48,113 nt of DNA from Candidatus Persebacteraceae bacterium Df01 (GTDB lineage Bacteria > Pseudomonadota > Gammaproteobacteria > Tethybacterales > Persebacteraceae). Positions 35,176 to 43,401 of the stretch are shown here, in pieces. Numbering within the stretch: position 1 is the stretch's first letter; each line of letters starts with the position of its first letter. Under the pieces are notes generated by a model. It did no database searches and was not told the origin of the DNA. It was given only the letters and a program-made list of their open reading frames with translations. The position numbers and the translations under genes are program-made. The stretch is from positions 1-48,113 of the forward strand of contig JANQAO010000003.1 in assembly GCA_030386295.1 (NCBI GenBank), in the 5' to 3' direction.

Positions 35176-36860
35176 GTAAATTTTTGTCCGCAACGGATAT
35201 CCAACGCACCGCAGCACTAGAGCGGGCTGCCTTAGCCGAAGCTGGCTGGCGTATTCGCGGCGACAAATTAAAACAAAAAACCCAGAGACTCGGCGCACTT
35301 GCCGCACGCCACGGAATAAAAAAGACAGCACTCTATAACTGGATGCAACGAGTGGCACAAGAGCCGCGCGAGCGCTGGGGCAAAGTGCTGGTCAACGCGC
35401 AAGCCGGCGGCGGCCAACGCACCGCTATACCGGTAGAAATTTGGACGGAATTTAAGGCACTCTATCTACGGTTAGAGCAGCCCACGCTGGCGGCGTGCTA
35501 CCGCTCTATATCAGCGACCGCACGGCGAAAAAATATAAATATACCAACAAAGCAGACTTTCCACAATCGGTTAAAAGAAGAGGTATCAGCGCCGGTGACG
35601 ACTATGTCGCGCAAAGGCGAAATAGCCGCGCTCGCCATGCTTGGCTCCCAGCAACGCGATGTGTCCACGCTCACATCAGCCGAAGCCCTCAATGGCGACG
35701 GCTACAAGCATAACGTTTTTGTTGTTGATGAGCGCGGCGAAATATATCGTCCGCATTCATGGTTTTGGCAATGTATCCGCAGCCGCCGAATTATGAGTTG
35801 GCGCACCGCCATCGCAGAAAATAAAGATACTCTGAGACTGTCCTTTTTAGATGTATGTAAGGAATGGGGAATACCCCGACACCTAGTGTTAGACAACACC
35901 CGCGCCGCCGCTAACAAGTGGTTGGCCGGCCAGCTGCCAGGGCGCAAGCGCTTCAAGAGCACAGATGAAGAGCTGCCAGGTGTCTGGGCGCAACTTGGTA
36001 TTAAAGTGCATAACACCAGCATCAACCGTGCCGAGAACGGCAGAGCTCGCGGTCATGGCCAAGCCAAACCAATAGAGCGTGCCTTTCGCGATTTTGACGA
36101 GTTTGATCGGCAGTTTTCTGGCGCTTACACGGGCAGAAACACAACAAAAAAGCCGGCTAATTATGGCGCTCATACAGTACCTTTAGCGGCCTTTAATGAG
36201 GCGTTAAAGACCTATATATCGGAGTTTAATGCCAGAGTTAAACGGCGCACCCACACCGCTAACGGCGAGAGCTACGACCAAGTATTTGCTCAAAACTACG
36301 AGGCGGATAGGCTCGCCAAGCTAAGCGGTGCTGACGAGATGTTGATGTTGTTGGCAGCAGAAAGCCGCAAAGTGCGCCCCGATGCAACCATCACCATCGC
36401 CGCGGGCGCCGCAGCAGGTTGCCCCAAAAACATATACAGCGCGAGTTTCTTGTACAAACACATCGGCGAACGGCTGATTGTGCGTTTTGACCCGCAGGAT
36501 TTGCACGGACCGCTGCAAGTTTTTGCGACAAACGGGAGGCACTTAGGCGCGGCTGAATGCGTTCACAAGATTGGCTTTTTTGACACGGATGCCGCTCGAG
36601 AATTACAGCGTTTTCGCCGGCGGCACTTGTCCGCACTGCGCGAGCAGATGCGAGCGCACCGCGGAGAAAGGCAAGTGCTCAGGCAGTTGTCTATACCACG
36701 CACCAAGTCAAGCGCTAAGCCAAACACTAAGGCAGATACTGCATCAAAGATTATTATCGCACCGCGAGCCGCGCCGCCCAGTGATTTAGGGGCGCAGCTC
36801 GCGGCACTTCACCAAAGCAAAAAAGAACGGAGAGACAATGAGCAGCACACAAACCATTAA
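35172..36860 (+). CDS. Mu A-type DDE transposase
   Basis: This 562-residue protein catalyses DNA strand transfer for replicative transposition. The DDE residues stand in the contexts typical of MuA: D176 in LNGDGYKHNVFV, D241 in LVLDNTRAAANKW, and E302 in GQAKPIERAF followed by GAYTG. The Mu-type C-terminal beta domain follows, then a Lys/Ala tail that in Mu contacts MuB. GTG 35172 overlaps the previous stop. All catalytic residues are present, so it could be active. Confidence 0.93.
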   Translation: MSKFLSATDIQRTAALERAALAEAGWRIRGDKLKQKTQRLGALAARHGIKKTALYNWMQRVAQEPRERWGKVLVNAQAGGGQRTAIPVEIWTEFKALYLRLEQPTLAACYRSISATARRKNINIPTKQTFHNRLKEEVSAPVTTMSRKGEIAALAMLGSQQRDVSTLTSAEALNGDGYKHNVFVVDERGEIYRPHSWFWQCIRSRRIMSWRTAIAENKDTLRLSFLDVCKEWGIPRHLVLDNTRAAANKWLAGQLPGRKRFKSTDEELPGVWAQLGIKVHNTSINRAENGRARGHGQAKPIERAFRDFDEFDRQFSGAYTGRNTTKKPANYGAHTVPLAAFNEALKTYISEFNARVKRRTHTANGESYDQVFAQNYEADRLAKLSGADEMLMLLAAESRKVRPDATITIAAGAAAGCPKNIYSASFLYKHIGERLIVRFDPQDLHGPLQVFATNGRHLGAAECVHKIGFFDTDAARELQRFRRRHLSALREQMRAHRGERQVLRQLSIPRTKSSAKPNTKADTASKIIIAPRAAPPSDLGAQLAALHQSKKERRDNEQHTNH

Positions 36861-37776
36861 CATTGAAGTGACAACAACAAGAAAAAAAATAATATCAATC
36901 AGAGATAGAGAAGGCTTGAGTATTGCAGAAATCTCACGCCAATCAGGCGTCAACAGCGGCGCCTTATCGACATACCTCAACGAAAAATACACCGGAGACA
37001 ACACGAAAATTGCAGAGAAATTAAAAAGTTGGCTCCGATTGCGCGAAGCAAAAGAAAAAGCGAAAAACATCAATCTGTCCCTTCATGTTGATGGTTTAGT
37101 CAATACGCAGCAATTATTGGGAGGATTAGAGTTAGCGCAAGTGTCGGCAGATATGGTTGCGTTTTATGGGGGCGCAGGTGGCGGCAAATCCCATGCCGCC
37201 CGCCAATATCAGCGCGACAATTCTAACGTATTTATTGTGACAGCAGAGCCCGCGCTGTGCTCTCTGTCATCGGTGATGCAGGCGCTGTGCCGCGCAGTCG
37301 GCGCCGATGAGGGTACTTGCGCGACAATGTCCCACAACATAGTAGAGGCGCTCAAAAACAGAAACGCATTATTAATAATAGACGAAGCCCATCACCTAAC
37401 CCCCCGCATTCTTGACCAACTCCGCTGTATTTATGACAAGATAAATTTGGGGGGCAACGATTTTGGAGTTGCTTATTTAGGGAACGAGCCCTTACTCAAA
37501 CAGCTAACATCAGGCTTAGCAATGAAGCAAATCCAGAGCCGTCTAGGCGTGTGCAGCGAACTGTTACCACCGCCGGCCGCAGACGGCCCATTATTATTGA
37601 GCGCGATTGTAGAGCGAAAGTTATCTATAGAAACTGAAATAAAAAGCTCTAACTGGGTAGCGGCGATAGGCGGCTACCGCGCCATAATCAAGCGAGTGCG
37701 CAGAGCAGCCGCACTCACGCGCAAGCAAATAAAAGACTTATCCGAAAAGGATATCTGCGATGCTAATAGTCACTAA
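36838..37776 (+). CDS. Mu B-type transposition ATPase
   Basis: This 312-residue AAA+ ATPase captures target DNA and activates the transposase. It has an N-terminal helix-turn-helix (about 27-62), Walker A GGAGGGKS at 111-118, Walker B ALLIIDEAHH at about 177-186, and a helical C-terminal domain. It overlaps the transposase gene by 23 bases, as expected for an A-B pair. Confidence 0.92.
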   Translation: MSSTQTINIEVTTTRKKIISIRDREGLSIAEISRQSGVNSGALSTYLNEKYTGDNTKIAEKLKSWLRLREAKEKAKNINLSLHVDGLVNTQQLLGGLELAQVSADMVAFYGGAGGGKSHAARQYQRDNSNVFIVTAEPALCSLSSVMQALCRAVGADEGTCATMSHNIVEALKNRNALLIIDEAHHLTPRILDQLRCIYDKINLGGNDFGVAYLGNEPLLKQLTSGLAMKQIQSRLGVCSELLPPPAADGPLLLSAIVERKLSIETEIKSSNWVAAIGGYRAIIKRVRRAAALTRKQIKDLSEKDICDANSH

Positions 37777-38050
37777 ACCAGCCACCGACCGCGCCTGCGG
37801 CAGCCACTACATAGCGGCGAACTTCCGTGGTGCATGGTCGTATGTAGCCCCTGAAGAAACAGGCGGTTATGTCCTGCGGGGCAGATACCCCAGCGCCCCC
37901 GCCGCGCTAGCCGCCGCCGCCATTCAAAACGCCACACACAAACAAGAGGCGACCAACAGATTAGACCGCACAAGCCAATACCTATGGCCACCGCATCCTC
38001 TCCGCCTTGGGGAGAGTGAGGGGGGCTTTATAAAGTTGCCTAAAAATTAA
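37760..38050 (+). CDS. Unknown small phage protein
   Basis: This 96-residue protein has a compact N-terminal part (GSHYIAANFRGAWSYVAPEE, then GGYVLRGRYPS) and an Ala-rich helix. The last 18 or so residues are encoded by a hairpin repeat (PLRLGESEGG), suggesting that the original stop was replaced. No family is recognised. Confidence 0.6.
   Translation: MLIVTKPATDRACGSHYIAANFRGAWSYVAPEETGGYVLRGRYPSAPAALAAAAIQNATHKQEATNRLDRTSQYLWPPHPLRLGESEGGFIKLPKN
37997..38026. repeat. Hairpin repeat at the 3' end of a small gene
   Basis: CCTCTCCGCCTTGGGGAGAG followed by TGAGGGGGGC is a member of the prophage hairpin family, read as PLRLGESEGG by the gene at 37760. Confidence 0.65.
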
Positions 38051-38056
38051 CATCCA

Positions 38057-38449
38057 ATGACTAACCCATCCAATCGCCGAAACCTCCTCGCTCGTCTCCA
38101 TGTTCTAAAAAAAGAGTACGCCCTTGATGACGACACCTATAGAGCTAAGTTATACGTGGCAACCAAAAAAACAACCGCTGCAGACTGCACCAATCCAGAA
38201 ATCAAAAAAGCAATAAACGCCTTTGATGCGCCTTCCCCACCGCCAGAATTTGACAACAAAAAAATAAAGAGTAAATGCTGGGCGCAAGCATTTGAACTGA
38301 CCGGTGGCAATGGCACCATCGCCGCTAAGAATTATCTCCAGGGATTAGCCAAAAAAATGACAGCGGGTAAGGATTTTTTTACTGCAACCGGCGGCGAACT
38401 GCACGACATGGCCGCCGCCATGGCAATTAGACAAAATAAAAGGAGGTAA
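38057..38449 (+). CDS. gemA: GemA-like regulatory protein (Mu gp16, DUF1018)
   Basis: This 130-residue protein shows the DUF1018 layout: RRNLLARLHVLKKEYALDDDTYRAKL at the start and a KCWAQAFELTGG-type helix later. In Mu, GemA modulates host gene expression and replication and lies shortly before mor, matching the next gene here. The 3' end carries AAAAGGAGG, which serves as ribosome site for that gene. Confidence 0.85.
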   Translation: MTNPSNRRNLLARLHVLKKEYALDDDTYRAKLYVATKKTTAADCTNPEIKKAINAFDAPSPPPEFDNKKIKSKCWAQAFELTGGNGTIAAKNYLQGLAKKMTAGKDFFTATGGELHDMAAAMAIRQNKRR

Positions 38450-38451
38450 AA

Positions 38452-38688
38452 ATGATAACCAAAAATAAAGCACTACAAATATACGAAGCCCCTCCCTTAG
38501 CCGAAGCGTTACTCAAACATTTGGCGACATGGAAGGGATCAGAGTTCTATTTAGGCACCAAAAATCTGAACCCAGTATCCATCCGCTTTATTAACGAGTT
38601 GGAGCGCGAGCTGCAAAAAGCGGGGGCCCCAAAAGGAGAAAGCAAGAAATTCTTGCTGGAATACGGTGGTGACAGGATATACATTTAA
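38452..38688 (+). CDS. Shortened Mor-like protein (N-terminal domain only)
   Basis: This 78-residue protein has a strong ribosome site. The last half (FINELERELQKAGAPKG then EYGGDRIYI) resembles the dimerisation domain of Mu Mor, which ends in a GG-x-IYIP turn before the helix-turn-helix. Here a stop follows IYI at once and hairpin repeats begin at 38688, so the DNA-binding half is missing. In Mu, mor follows gemA, as here. The Mor reading is based on a short match and position. Confidence 0.5.
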   Translation: MITKNKALQIYEAPPLAEALLKHLATWKGSEFYLGTKNLNPVSIRFINELERELQKAGAPKGESKKFLLEYGGDRIYI

Positions 38689-38747
38689 CCCCTCATTAGG
38701 GAGAGACCGAGTGAGGGGGGCGTACCTTCTCTCTTGCGGGGAGAAGG
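38688..38747. repeat. Two adjoining hairpin repeats after the Mor-like gene
   Basis: CCTCATTAGGGAGAGACCGAGTGAGGGGGG (38691-38720) is followed by CTTCTCTCTTGCGGGGAGAAG (38726-38746). Both belong to the prophage hairpin family. They end the Mor-like frame and precede the module element at 38755. Confidence 0.7.
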
Positions 38748-38754
38748 TTTGTTT

Positions 38755-38785
38755 TTACCGCAACCGAAAAAAAACAAAAAAGGCA
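38755..38785 (+). promoter_or_regulatory. Module-leading element before gp25-like gene
   Basis: TTACCGCAA and CAAAAAAGGCA, separated by an A-rich spacer, are shared with 43361-43388; TTACCGCAAG also ends the repeat before the sheath gene. All three sites stand just upstream of the first gene of a structural block and just after a hairpin repeat. Candidate middle/late promoter region. Confidence 0.5.
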
Positions 38786-38795
38786 CAATACTAAA

Positions 38796-39113
38796 ATGGA
38801 CTTTGACGCCAACGTTGCTTTCAAGTTTGTGCAAATGGGCAGCATTGCCGCCATCTCCGTATATTTATGGCTTCGCCGCCGCCACGATAGAAACGCCGAA
38901 CGCATCGGCAGCCACGATCAAAAAATAACGCAACTGGAGACAGTAGTTGAGATTAATAGCCGCGCGGTTAAAAAGCTAGAGGCGGAGAGTATCTCTCACG
39001 CCAACAACGATAATAAGATGAACCAATTACTCCATGAGATGAAGGGGAGATTAGAAGGTATAGGAAACGCCGTCGACTTGGTGGTTAAACACTTGGTAGG
39101 GGATAAAAAGTGA
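38796..39113 (+). CDS. Mu gp25-like protein (DUF2730)
   Basis: This 105-residue protein has one N-terminal membrane helix (about 9-27) followed by a long coiled coil. The size, layout and position at the head of the structural genes fit DUF2730. Function unknown. Confidence 0.78.
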   Translation: MDFDANVAFKFVQMGSIAAISVYLWLRRRHDRNAERIGSHDQKITQLETVVEINSRAVKKLEAESISHANNDNKMNQLLHEMKGRLEGIGNAVDLVVKHLVGDKK

Positions 39114-39409
39114 ACACATTCACGGATGTGCTCAACGCTGATCGGTTATTTTTGATTTTGAAATTCGCTTCCGAAGGCAATGGCGGTAGCAATAGCGGAG
39201 CAATAAAGGCAATGCTGACATCAATGCAGCACAACATCGCAGGCGACAAAATAAAAGCGGACCTCTCTAAATTAGAGAGAATAGGTTTAGTAGAGATAAT
39301 TAATGAGGGCAAAATAACAACCTTCAGCATAACGAATCTAGGGGATGATGTAGCGAACGGTAGGGCTAGCGTCCCAGATGTGCGGGCGCCGCGTCCCAGC
39401 GAAAAGTGA
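39110..39409 (+). CDS. Mu gp26-like protein (VpaChn25_0724 type)
   Basis: This 99-residue protein has a winged-helix look (LFLILKFASEGNGGSNSGAIKAML, then LERIGLVEI and ITTFSITNLGDDVA). It sits between the gp25-like and gp27-like genes as in Mu-like phages. GTG 39110 overlaps the previous stop (GTGA). Confidence 0.75.
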   Translation: MNTFTDVLNADRLFLILKFASEGNGGSNSGAIKAMLTSMQHNIAGDKIKADLSKLERIGLVEIINEGKITTFSITNLGDDVANGRASVPDVRAPRPSEK

Positions 39410-39415
39410 GCCGTC

Positions 39416-39916
39416 GTGCCACGGCTCCACACACTCAAAAAAAAACCAAAGGCGGAGGCCATCGCCAATCGCGCGCTTGTCGCCGGCAAGACCATCGCCG
39501 AAGCCACCCAAGAAATCAATGAAGCAGGGCACCCAGTCAGCTCTAGTTCGGTAGGGCGTTACCGCCAAAACCACTTTAATAAATGGCTAGAAGCTAAGCG
39601 CCGAATAGACGCGCTTGCCGAGGCGTTAGTTAAAGAAGGCGGGGCAACTGAGCCCTCAAAAATGATGCTCATCGCGAGAAATGTCGGAATGAATTTATTG
39701 GTTCAAGCGGATGAAGGGGCGGTTAGCGCCGATGATGCGAATAAGCTTGTATCGGCGATGATGAATATAGAGAAAACCGAGGCACTAATTGACCGCCGCG
39801 TAGCTCGCGAGCTCGCGGCAACCCAAAAAGAAATGAAAGATGACGCCAGCGACGCTATCTCCGGTGAGAAGAAAAAACTAGAAGCCGCGATTAGTCGGCT
39901 ATATGGTGGTGCCTAA
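39416..39916 (+). CDS. Mu gp27-like protein (DUF3486), probable small terminase
   Basis: This 166-residue protein has an N-terminal helix-turn-helix (AEATQEINEAGHPVSSSSVGRYRQN) and a helical remainder. DUF3486 proteins lie directly before the large terminase in Mu-like phages and probably recognise phage DNA for packaging. The start is GTG 39416. It overlaps the broken terminase by 14 bases. Confidence 0.82.
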   Translation: MPRLHTLKKKPKAEAIANRALVAGKTIAEATQEINEAGHPVSSSSVGRYRQNHFNKWLEAKRRIDALAEALVKEGGATEPSKMMLIARNVGMNLLVQADEGAVSADDANKLVSAMMNIEKTEALIDRRVARELAATQKEMKDDASDAISGEKKKLEAAISRLYGGA

Positions 39917-40474
39917 CTTACTCTCCCAAGCACTAGTAGGCCTATATGAATATCAACGTAGATGGTTGGCCGACCAATCACGCTTTAAGGTAGGTTATTT
40001 TTCCCGGCAGGCGGGGAAGACATTTCAGTTATCATTAGAAATAGCCATAGAAGCCGCCAAAAAAAGTTCGGCAAAAACCGAAGTAAGGGCGTGATGTTTA
40101 GCGTAGCGAGTAAGCTGGATATGGCGACTCGTGGCAAGCAGTTTTTTGATAAAAAAATATGCATCCCTGCCGGCGACACGGCACTGCGAGGCGACCTTCA
40201 CAGTTTGCGCTGTATCCCCAGCATTGGTGGAGCGCCGCGCTTTGTGGTTGACGGTGACGGCGAGAGTCGCGCCGATAGAACGTGGGCTCTTTTTCTTGCA
40301 CTTCGTGCGGCAGATTGTGGCCTCGCCACATACGCCCACCACGGCGTTCCGCGTCACCGGAATAATAATAATAAAGACAGACCCAACAATAGCGACGACC
40401 TAAAATTAAGCCGGCACACAAAAACGGGCATCAGAAGCGGGGAGGTTAGTTCACCCAGAGGAGTTTATAGGTGA
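39903..40474 (+). pseudogene. Large terminase remnant (Mu gp28-like), internal deletion
   Basis: The N-terminal 60 residues (YEYQRRWLADQSRFKVGYFSRQAGKT, including the P-loop region) run to a TGA at 40094. A second frame (40091-40474) carries what looks like the extreme C-terminus (IPAGDTALRGDLHSLRCIP, GESRADRTWALFLALRAA). Full gp28-type terminases are above 500 residues; only about 190 codons remain, with the ATPase Walker B and nuclease regions missing. DNA packaging by this protein is impossible. Confidence 0.85.
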
Positions 40475-40545
40475 TAATACTTAACGGATTTAATGGCGGT
40501 TTTAACGGCACTACAAGCGATTTTATTGTTGGGAGTAGAGCCTAA
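40471..40545 (+). CDS. Possible 24-residue peptide before portal
   Basis: A GTG overlapping the terminase remnant stop (GTGA), with GAGGAG upstream, opens a 24-codon frame ending directly before the portal ATG (TAAATG). It may only couple portal translation. No function is assigned. Confidence 0.3.
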   Translation: MIILNGFNGGFNGTTSDFIVGSRA

Positions 40546-42045
40546 ATGTCTAGGATACTAGATCCTGATGGCGAGCCGCTCACCGCCGACCCCAAAAAGC
40601 TAACCGAGCAGCTCGCGCGAGCTCGCGCTTTCGGCGTCCGCAATCCATATAACCGAACCGAGCAACTAAGGTGGTTGAACCCATCTAGGTTGGGCAATAT
40701 ATATAGAGGAGTTAACGATAACGGCGACATGCAAGAATTTGCCGAACTCGCGGAAGAAATAGAGGAACACGATGCTCACTATAGAGTATTACTCCAGCAG
40801 CGAAAATTAGCAACATCCAGCCGAAGGTGGCAAATAGAACCAGCAGGAATAAGCGCAAGAGATACAGTAGTCGCCACAGTGGTAAGCGATGTATTGAACT
40901 CCCCCGAATTCTCAAAATGCGTTCTTGATTTGCTGGATGGGATTGCCAAGGGCTACTCAGTCGTAGAAATAGTGTGGGCAGTACAAGACGGCATTTTATT
41001 GCCGGTATCTTATGATTGGGTGGATGCTAGATTAATAGTATTCAGCAGAGAAGACGGCAAGACCCCACTAATAATAACGGACAACCCATCTCCCGCTGCC
41101 GAAGCGGGAATGGTCGGCCGCGCCGCGCTCCCCTTATCGCCGGCAAAATTCATTAGTCACACGCCCCAAACTAAATCAGGATTACCGGGCCGCGGCGGGA
41201 TAGCAAAGCCCGCAATGATGCTGCAGATGTTGAAGGGTTATGCAGTTCGGGATTGGTGGGCGTTTATAGAAGTTTTTGGTCTGCCCACAAGAATCGGTAA
41301 ATACGGTCCTGAGGCCAGCGATGATGATATAGATACTTTAGTCACAGCGGTATCTCAATTAGCCAGCGATGCAGGGTGTGTCATCCCCGCGAGTATGGAA
41401 ATAGAATTCATTCAAACGGGAAAAAGCGCAAGCAGTAATGGCCACGCACTATTCGAGGCCAGCGCGAAGTGGTGCGACTCGCAGCTCAGTAAATTAGTAC
41501 TGGGCGGCACAATGACCGCCGACGATGGCTCATCATTGAGCCAAGCGCAAATCCATTATGACGTGCGTGAAGATTTAGTGGAGGACGATGCGCAGCAGTT
41601 AGCGATGACGGTTTTAAAAGATTTAGTTCGCTGGATTGTGGGCTTGAATTTTGACGGCGCCGCCGCCCCCAAAATATCGCTTCCCGCAGACGACAACGAA
41701 GACGCATTGGCGATATTAGACCGTGTAGAACGCGCGACTAACCTAGGGCTGACAGTAAATAAGAGCTGGCTTCAATCCCTTATGGCGCTGCCGCTACCAA
41801 AAGATGATGATGACACGCTAATCGCCAAAACTGCGCCTCCAGAAACTAACGCCCTAAATGCCGATGAAGAGGAGAATGATGATTACGGCAACTGGATGGC
41901 GGTAGTCAATAACAGAGAAAAGAAAATAAGAGATGCACTAAAAGGCGCCGAATCCCCGAATGATTTTGTGGATCGCGGAATATCACAACCCCTAGACAAA
42001 ACAACGGTAGATGAGCTCGCGCTCCAAAGATTTGCGCGGCGGTAG
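40546..42045 (+). CDS. Portal protein (Mu gp29-like, DUF935)
   Basis: This 499-residue protein appears full length. DUF935 features are seen: EHDAHYRVLLQQRKLATSSRRWQIEP, a MLQMLKGYAVRDWWAFIEVFGLPTRIGKY segment, and LVLGGTMTADDGSSLSQAQIH. The portal forms the ring through which DNA enters the head, and in tail-only particles it would have no use; that it is intact while terminase is not suggests the losses are recent. Confidence 0.9.
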   Translation: MSRILDPDGEPLTADPKKLTEQLARARAFGVRNPYNRTEQLRWLNPSRLGNIYRGVNDNGDMQEFAELAEEIEEHDAHYRVLLQQRKLATSSRRWQIEPAGISARDTVVATVVSDVLNSPEFSKCVLDLLDGIAKGYSVVEIVWAVQDGILLPVSYDWVDARLIVFSREDGKTPLIITDNPSPAAEAGMVGRAALPLSPAKFISHTPQTKSGLPGRGGIAKPAMMLQMLKGYAVRDWWAFIEVFGLPTRIGKYGPEASDDDIDTLVTAVSQLASDAGCVIPASMEIEFIQTGKSASSNGHALFEASAKWCDSQLSKLVLGGTMTADDGSSLSQAQIHYDVREDLVEDDAQQLAMTVLKDLVRWIVGLNFDGAAAPKISLPADDNEDALAILDRVERATNLGLTVNKSWLQSLMALPLPKDDDDTLIAKTAPPETNALNADEEENDDYGNWMAVVNNREKKIRDALKGAESPNDFVDRGISQPLDKTTVDELALQRFARR

Positions 42046-42059
42046 AAGGAGAGAACAAA

Positions 42060-42098
42060 TGAATGAAAAGCCCAGCAAGATTGCGCGCTCAAGGTGAC
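42060..42098 (+). other. Vestigial 12-codon frame with good ribosome site
   Basis: AAGGAG precedes ATG 42060 by nine bases, but the frame stops after MNEKPSKIARSR. In Mu-like phages the gp30/F head gene starts here, so this may be the leftover start of a deleted gene, or a leader peptide. Confidence 0.3.
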
Positions 42099-42100
42099 GG

Positions 42101-42601
42101 ATGTTAGTTAATATAGTTGAGGCATCGCACCGCTGGGAAAAATCGCGCTGGCCAAATTTTTCGGTAGGGGAAATGTCCTGTCCCTGCTGCGGTGAAGTGT
42201 GGTGGGCACCAAGCGAGTTTGACCGCATCCAATTATTAAGAACAAACCTACAGCGACCGGTTGCACTCAATTCAACGCACCGTTGTCGCCGACATAACGC
42301 ATTAGTCGGAGGCGCCCCCCTATCGGAGCACAAGAAAATCGCCTTTGATTTCTCGCTCTCACGCGGGCGCAACATCAGAAAAGATATGGAAGCGTTATCT
42401 GTGCTTCAATCTCACATGCTCAGAGTAGGCTTTGGCAGTTTCGGTCTATATGGAACATTTATTCATTGCGACTCGAGGGTGGGGCGCTTTTGGGTGACAC
42501 CAGCAGGAAAGAACTGGAGCCAATATTTCCGCCGAGTTTCCTCTCTCTCTATTGGGGAGAGACCGAGTGAGGCAGCCTCAAAACAGGAGACAAAAAAATG
42601 A
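42101..42601 (+). CDS. Peptidase M15-type endolysin
   Basis: This 166-residue protein belongs to the M15_3 family: FSVGEMSCPCCGE, NSTHRCRRHNALVGGAPLSEHKKIAFDFS with the His and Asp metal ligands, and FGLYGTFIHCDSR with the last His. It cleaves cell-wall peptides at lysis. No signal peptide is seen, so it depends on a holin. The last 25 residues are encoded by a hairpin repeat (SLSIGERPSEA), a changed C-terminus. Confidence 0.85.
   Translation: MLVNIVEASHRWEKSRWPNFSVGEMSCPCCGEVWWAPSEFDRIQLLRTNLQRPVALNSTHRCRRHNALVGGAPLSEHKKIAFDFSLSRGRNIRKDMEALSVLQSHMLRVGFGSFGLYGTFIHCDSRVGRFWVTPAGKNWSQYFRRVSSLSIGERPSEAASKQETKK
42541..42580. repeat. Hairpin repeat at the 3' end of the endolysin gene
   Basis: CTCTCTCTCTATTGGGGAGAG followed by ACCGAGTGAGGCAG is a close relative of the copy at 38691, here translated in the endolysin frame. 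Confidence 0.65.
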
Positions 42602-43260
42602 TTCAATTAATAAAATTAATTTTAGTAGCGGCAGTACGCGACTTCTGGCAGTGCCACGGTTGGAAGGCAATCATCCTATTAATAGTAGGTGCAATCATAT
42701 TTTCGTCAATAGGCAGAGCCGAAGCCGCGCCGGCATTAAGCGATGTAGTAGGCGCGGTAACCGGCGTAGCGTCAGGCGCAGCGAGCGGAGGTCTATTGGG
42801 ATTGGCCGGTAGCGCGGTCGGTGGTGTCTTTAAGTGGCTTCGCGCAAAACAGGAGTTAGTCCAAAAAGAAAAGTTATGGGCACACGAATTAAAACTCCAA
42901 GAGTTAAATTTAAAGGCAAAATCAGAAGAAACCGAACAAGAGATATTGTTAGCAGACAGCCGTGGCAGCTGGCAATCGTTAGACGCGAGTATTAACGCAG
43001 ATGCCGCAACATCAGCAACCGCTCCGCCGTGGGCGACTGGAATAAAAACTCTATTCCGTCCAGTGTTGACGCTACTACTGTTAGCGCTTAGTGGGATAAT
43101 AATCTACTGGTTAATGCAGGGTAATCTCCCAGACATGATAGGCAGCCAAACCGCTGAGCGATTATTAATTTATGGTATAGAGGCCGTAGTATTCAGCACA
43201 AGCACGGCGATAGTGTGGTGGTTTGGCGACAGAAGCTTCGCTCCCCACCGCTTCAAGTGA
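42598..43260 (+). CDS. Phage holin, 3-TM type
   Basis: This 220-residue protein has an N-terminal membrane helix (about 24-42), a Gly/Ala-rich segment, a charged amphipathic helix (about 85-120), then two C-terminal membrane helices (about 152-172 and 190-210). The order fits the GTA_holin_3TM group. It overlaps the endolysin stop by four bases (ATGA), forming a lysis cassette. Confidence 0.75.
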   Translation: MIQLIKLILVAAVRDFWQCHGWKAIILLIVGAIIFSSIGRAEAAPALSDVVGAVTGVASGAASGGLLGLAGSAVGGVFKWLRAKQELVQKEKLWAHELKLQELNLKAKSEETEQEILLADSRGSWQSLDASINADAATSATAPPWATGIKTLFRPVLTLLLLALSGIIIYWLMQGNLPDMIGSQTAERLLIYGIEAVVFSTSTAIVWWFGDRSFAPHRFK

Positions 43261-43271
43261 CCTCAAAAAAG

Positions 43272-43294
43272 TCCCTTCTCCCCATTGGCGAGAA
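43272..43294. repeat. Hairpin repeat adjoining the 76-bp element
   Basis: CCCTTCTCCCCATTGGCGAGAA is a degenerate extra copy of the palindrome directly before the 76-bp element, so two copies stand in tandem behind the holin gene. Confidence 0.55.
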
Positions 43295-43370
43295 CTCCCC
43301 ATTGGGGAGAAAGCTAGGATGAGGAGGCAAAGCAAGGTGCGGTTTTAAACCACCCCAAAATTACCGCAAG
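43295..43370 (+). repeat. 76-bp module-leading repeat, inverted partner of 31136-31211
   Basis: It matches the reverse complement of 31136-31211 at 70 of 76 positions. It lies about 30 bp before the head-protease remnant gene, where Mu has its late promoter for gene I. It includes the CTCCCCATTGGGGAG palindrome and ends in ATTACCGCAAG. Confidence 0.75.
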
Positions 43371-43401
43371 AAAAAAGCAAAAAAGGCAAGATAATAAGTG
43401 C

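Noticed and set aside
31136-43370. The 76-bp inverted repeats as ends of a transposon or IS
   Set aside because: The DNA between them is ordinary phage gene order without its own separate transposase unit, and each repeat sits at the same place relative to a module start, better explained as a regulatory element.
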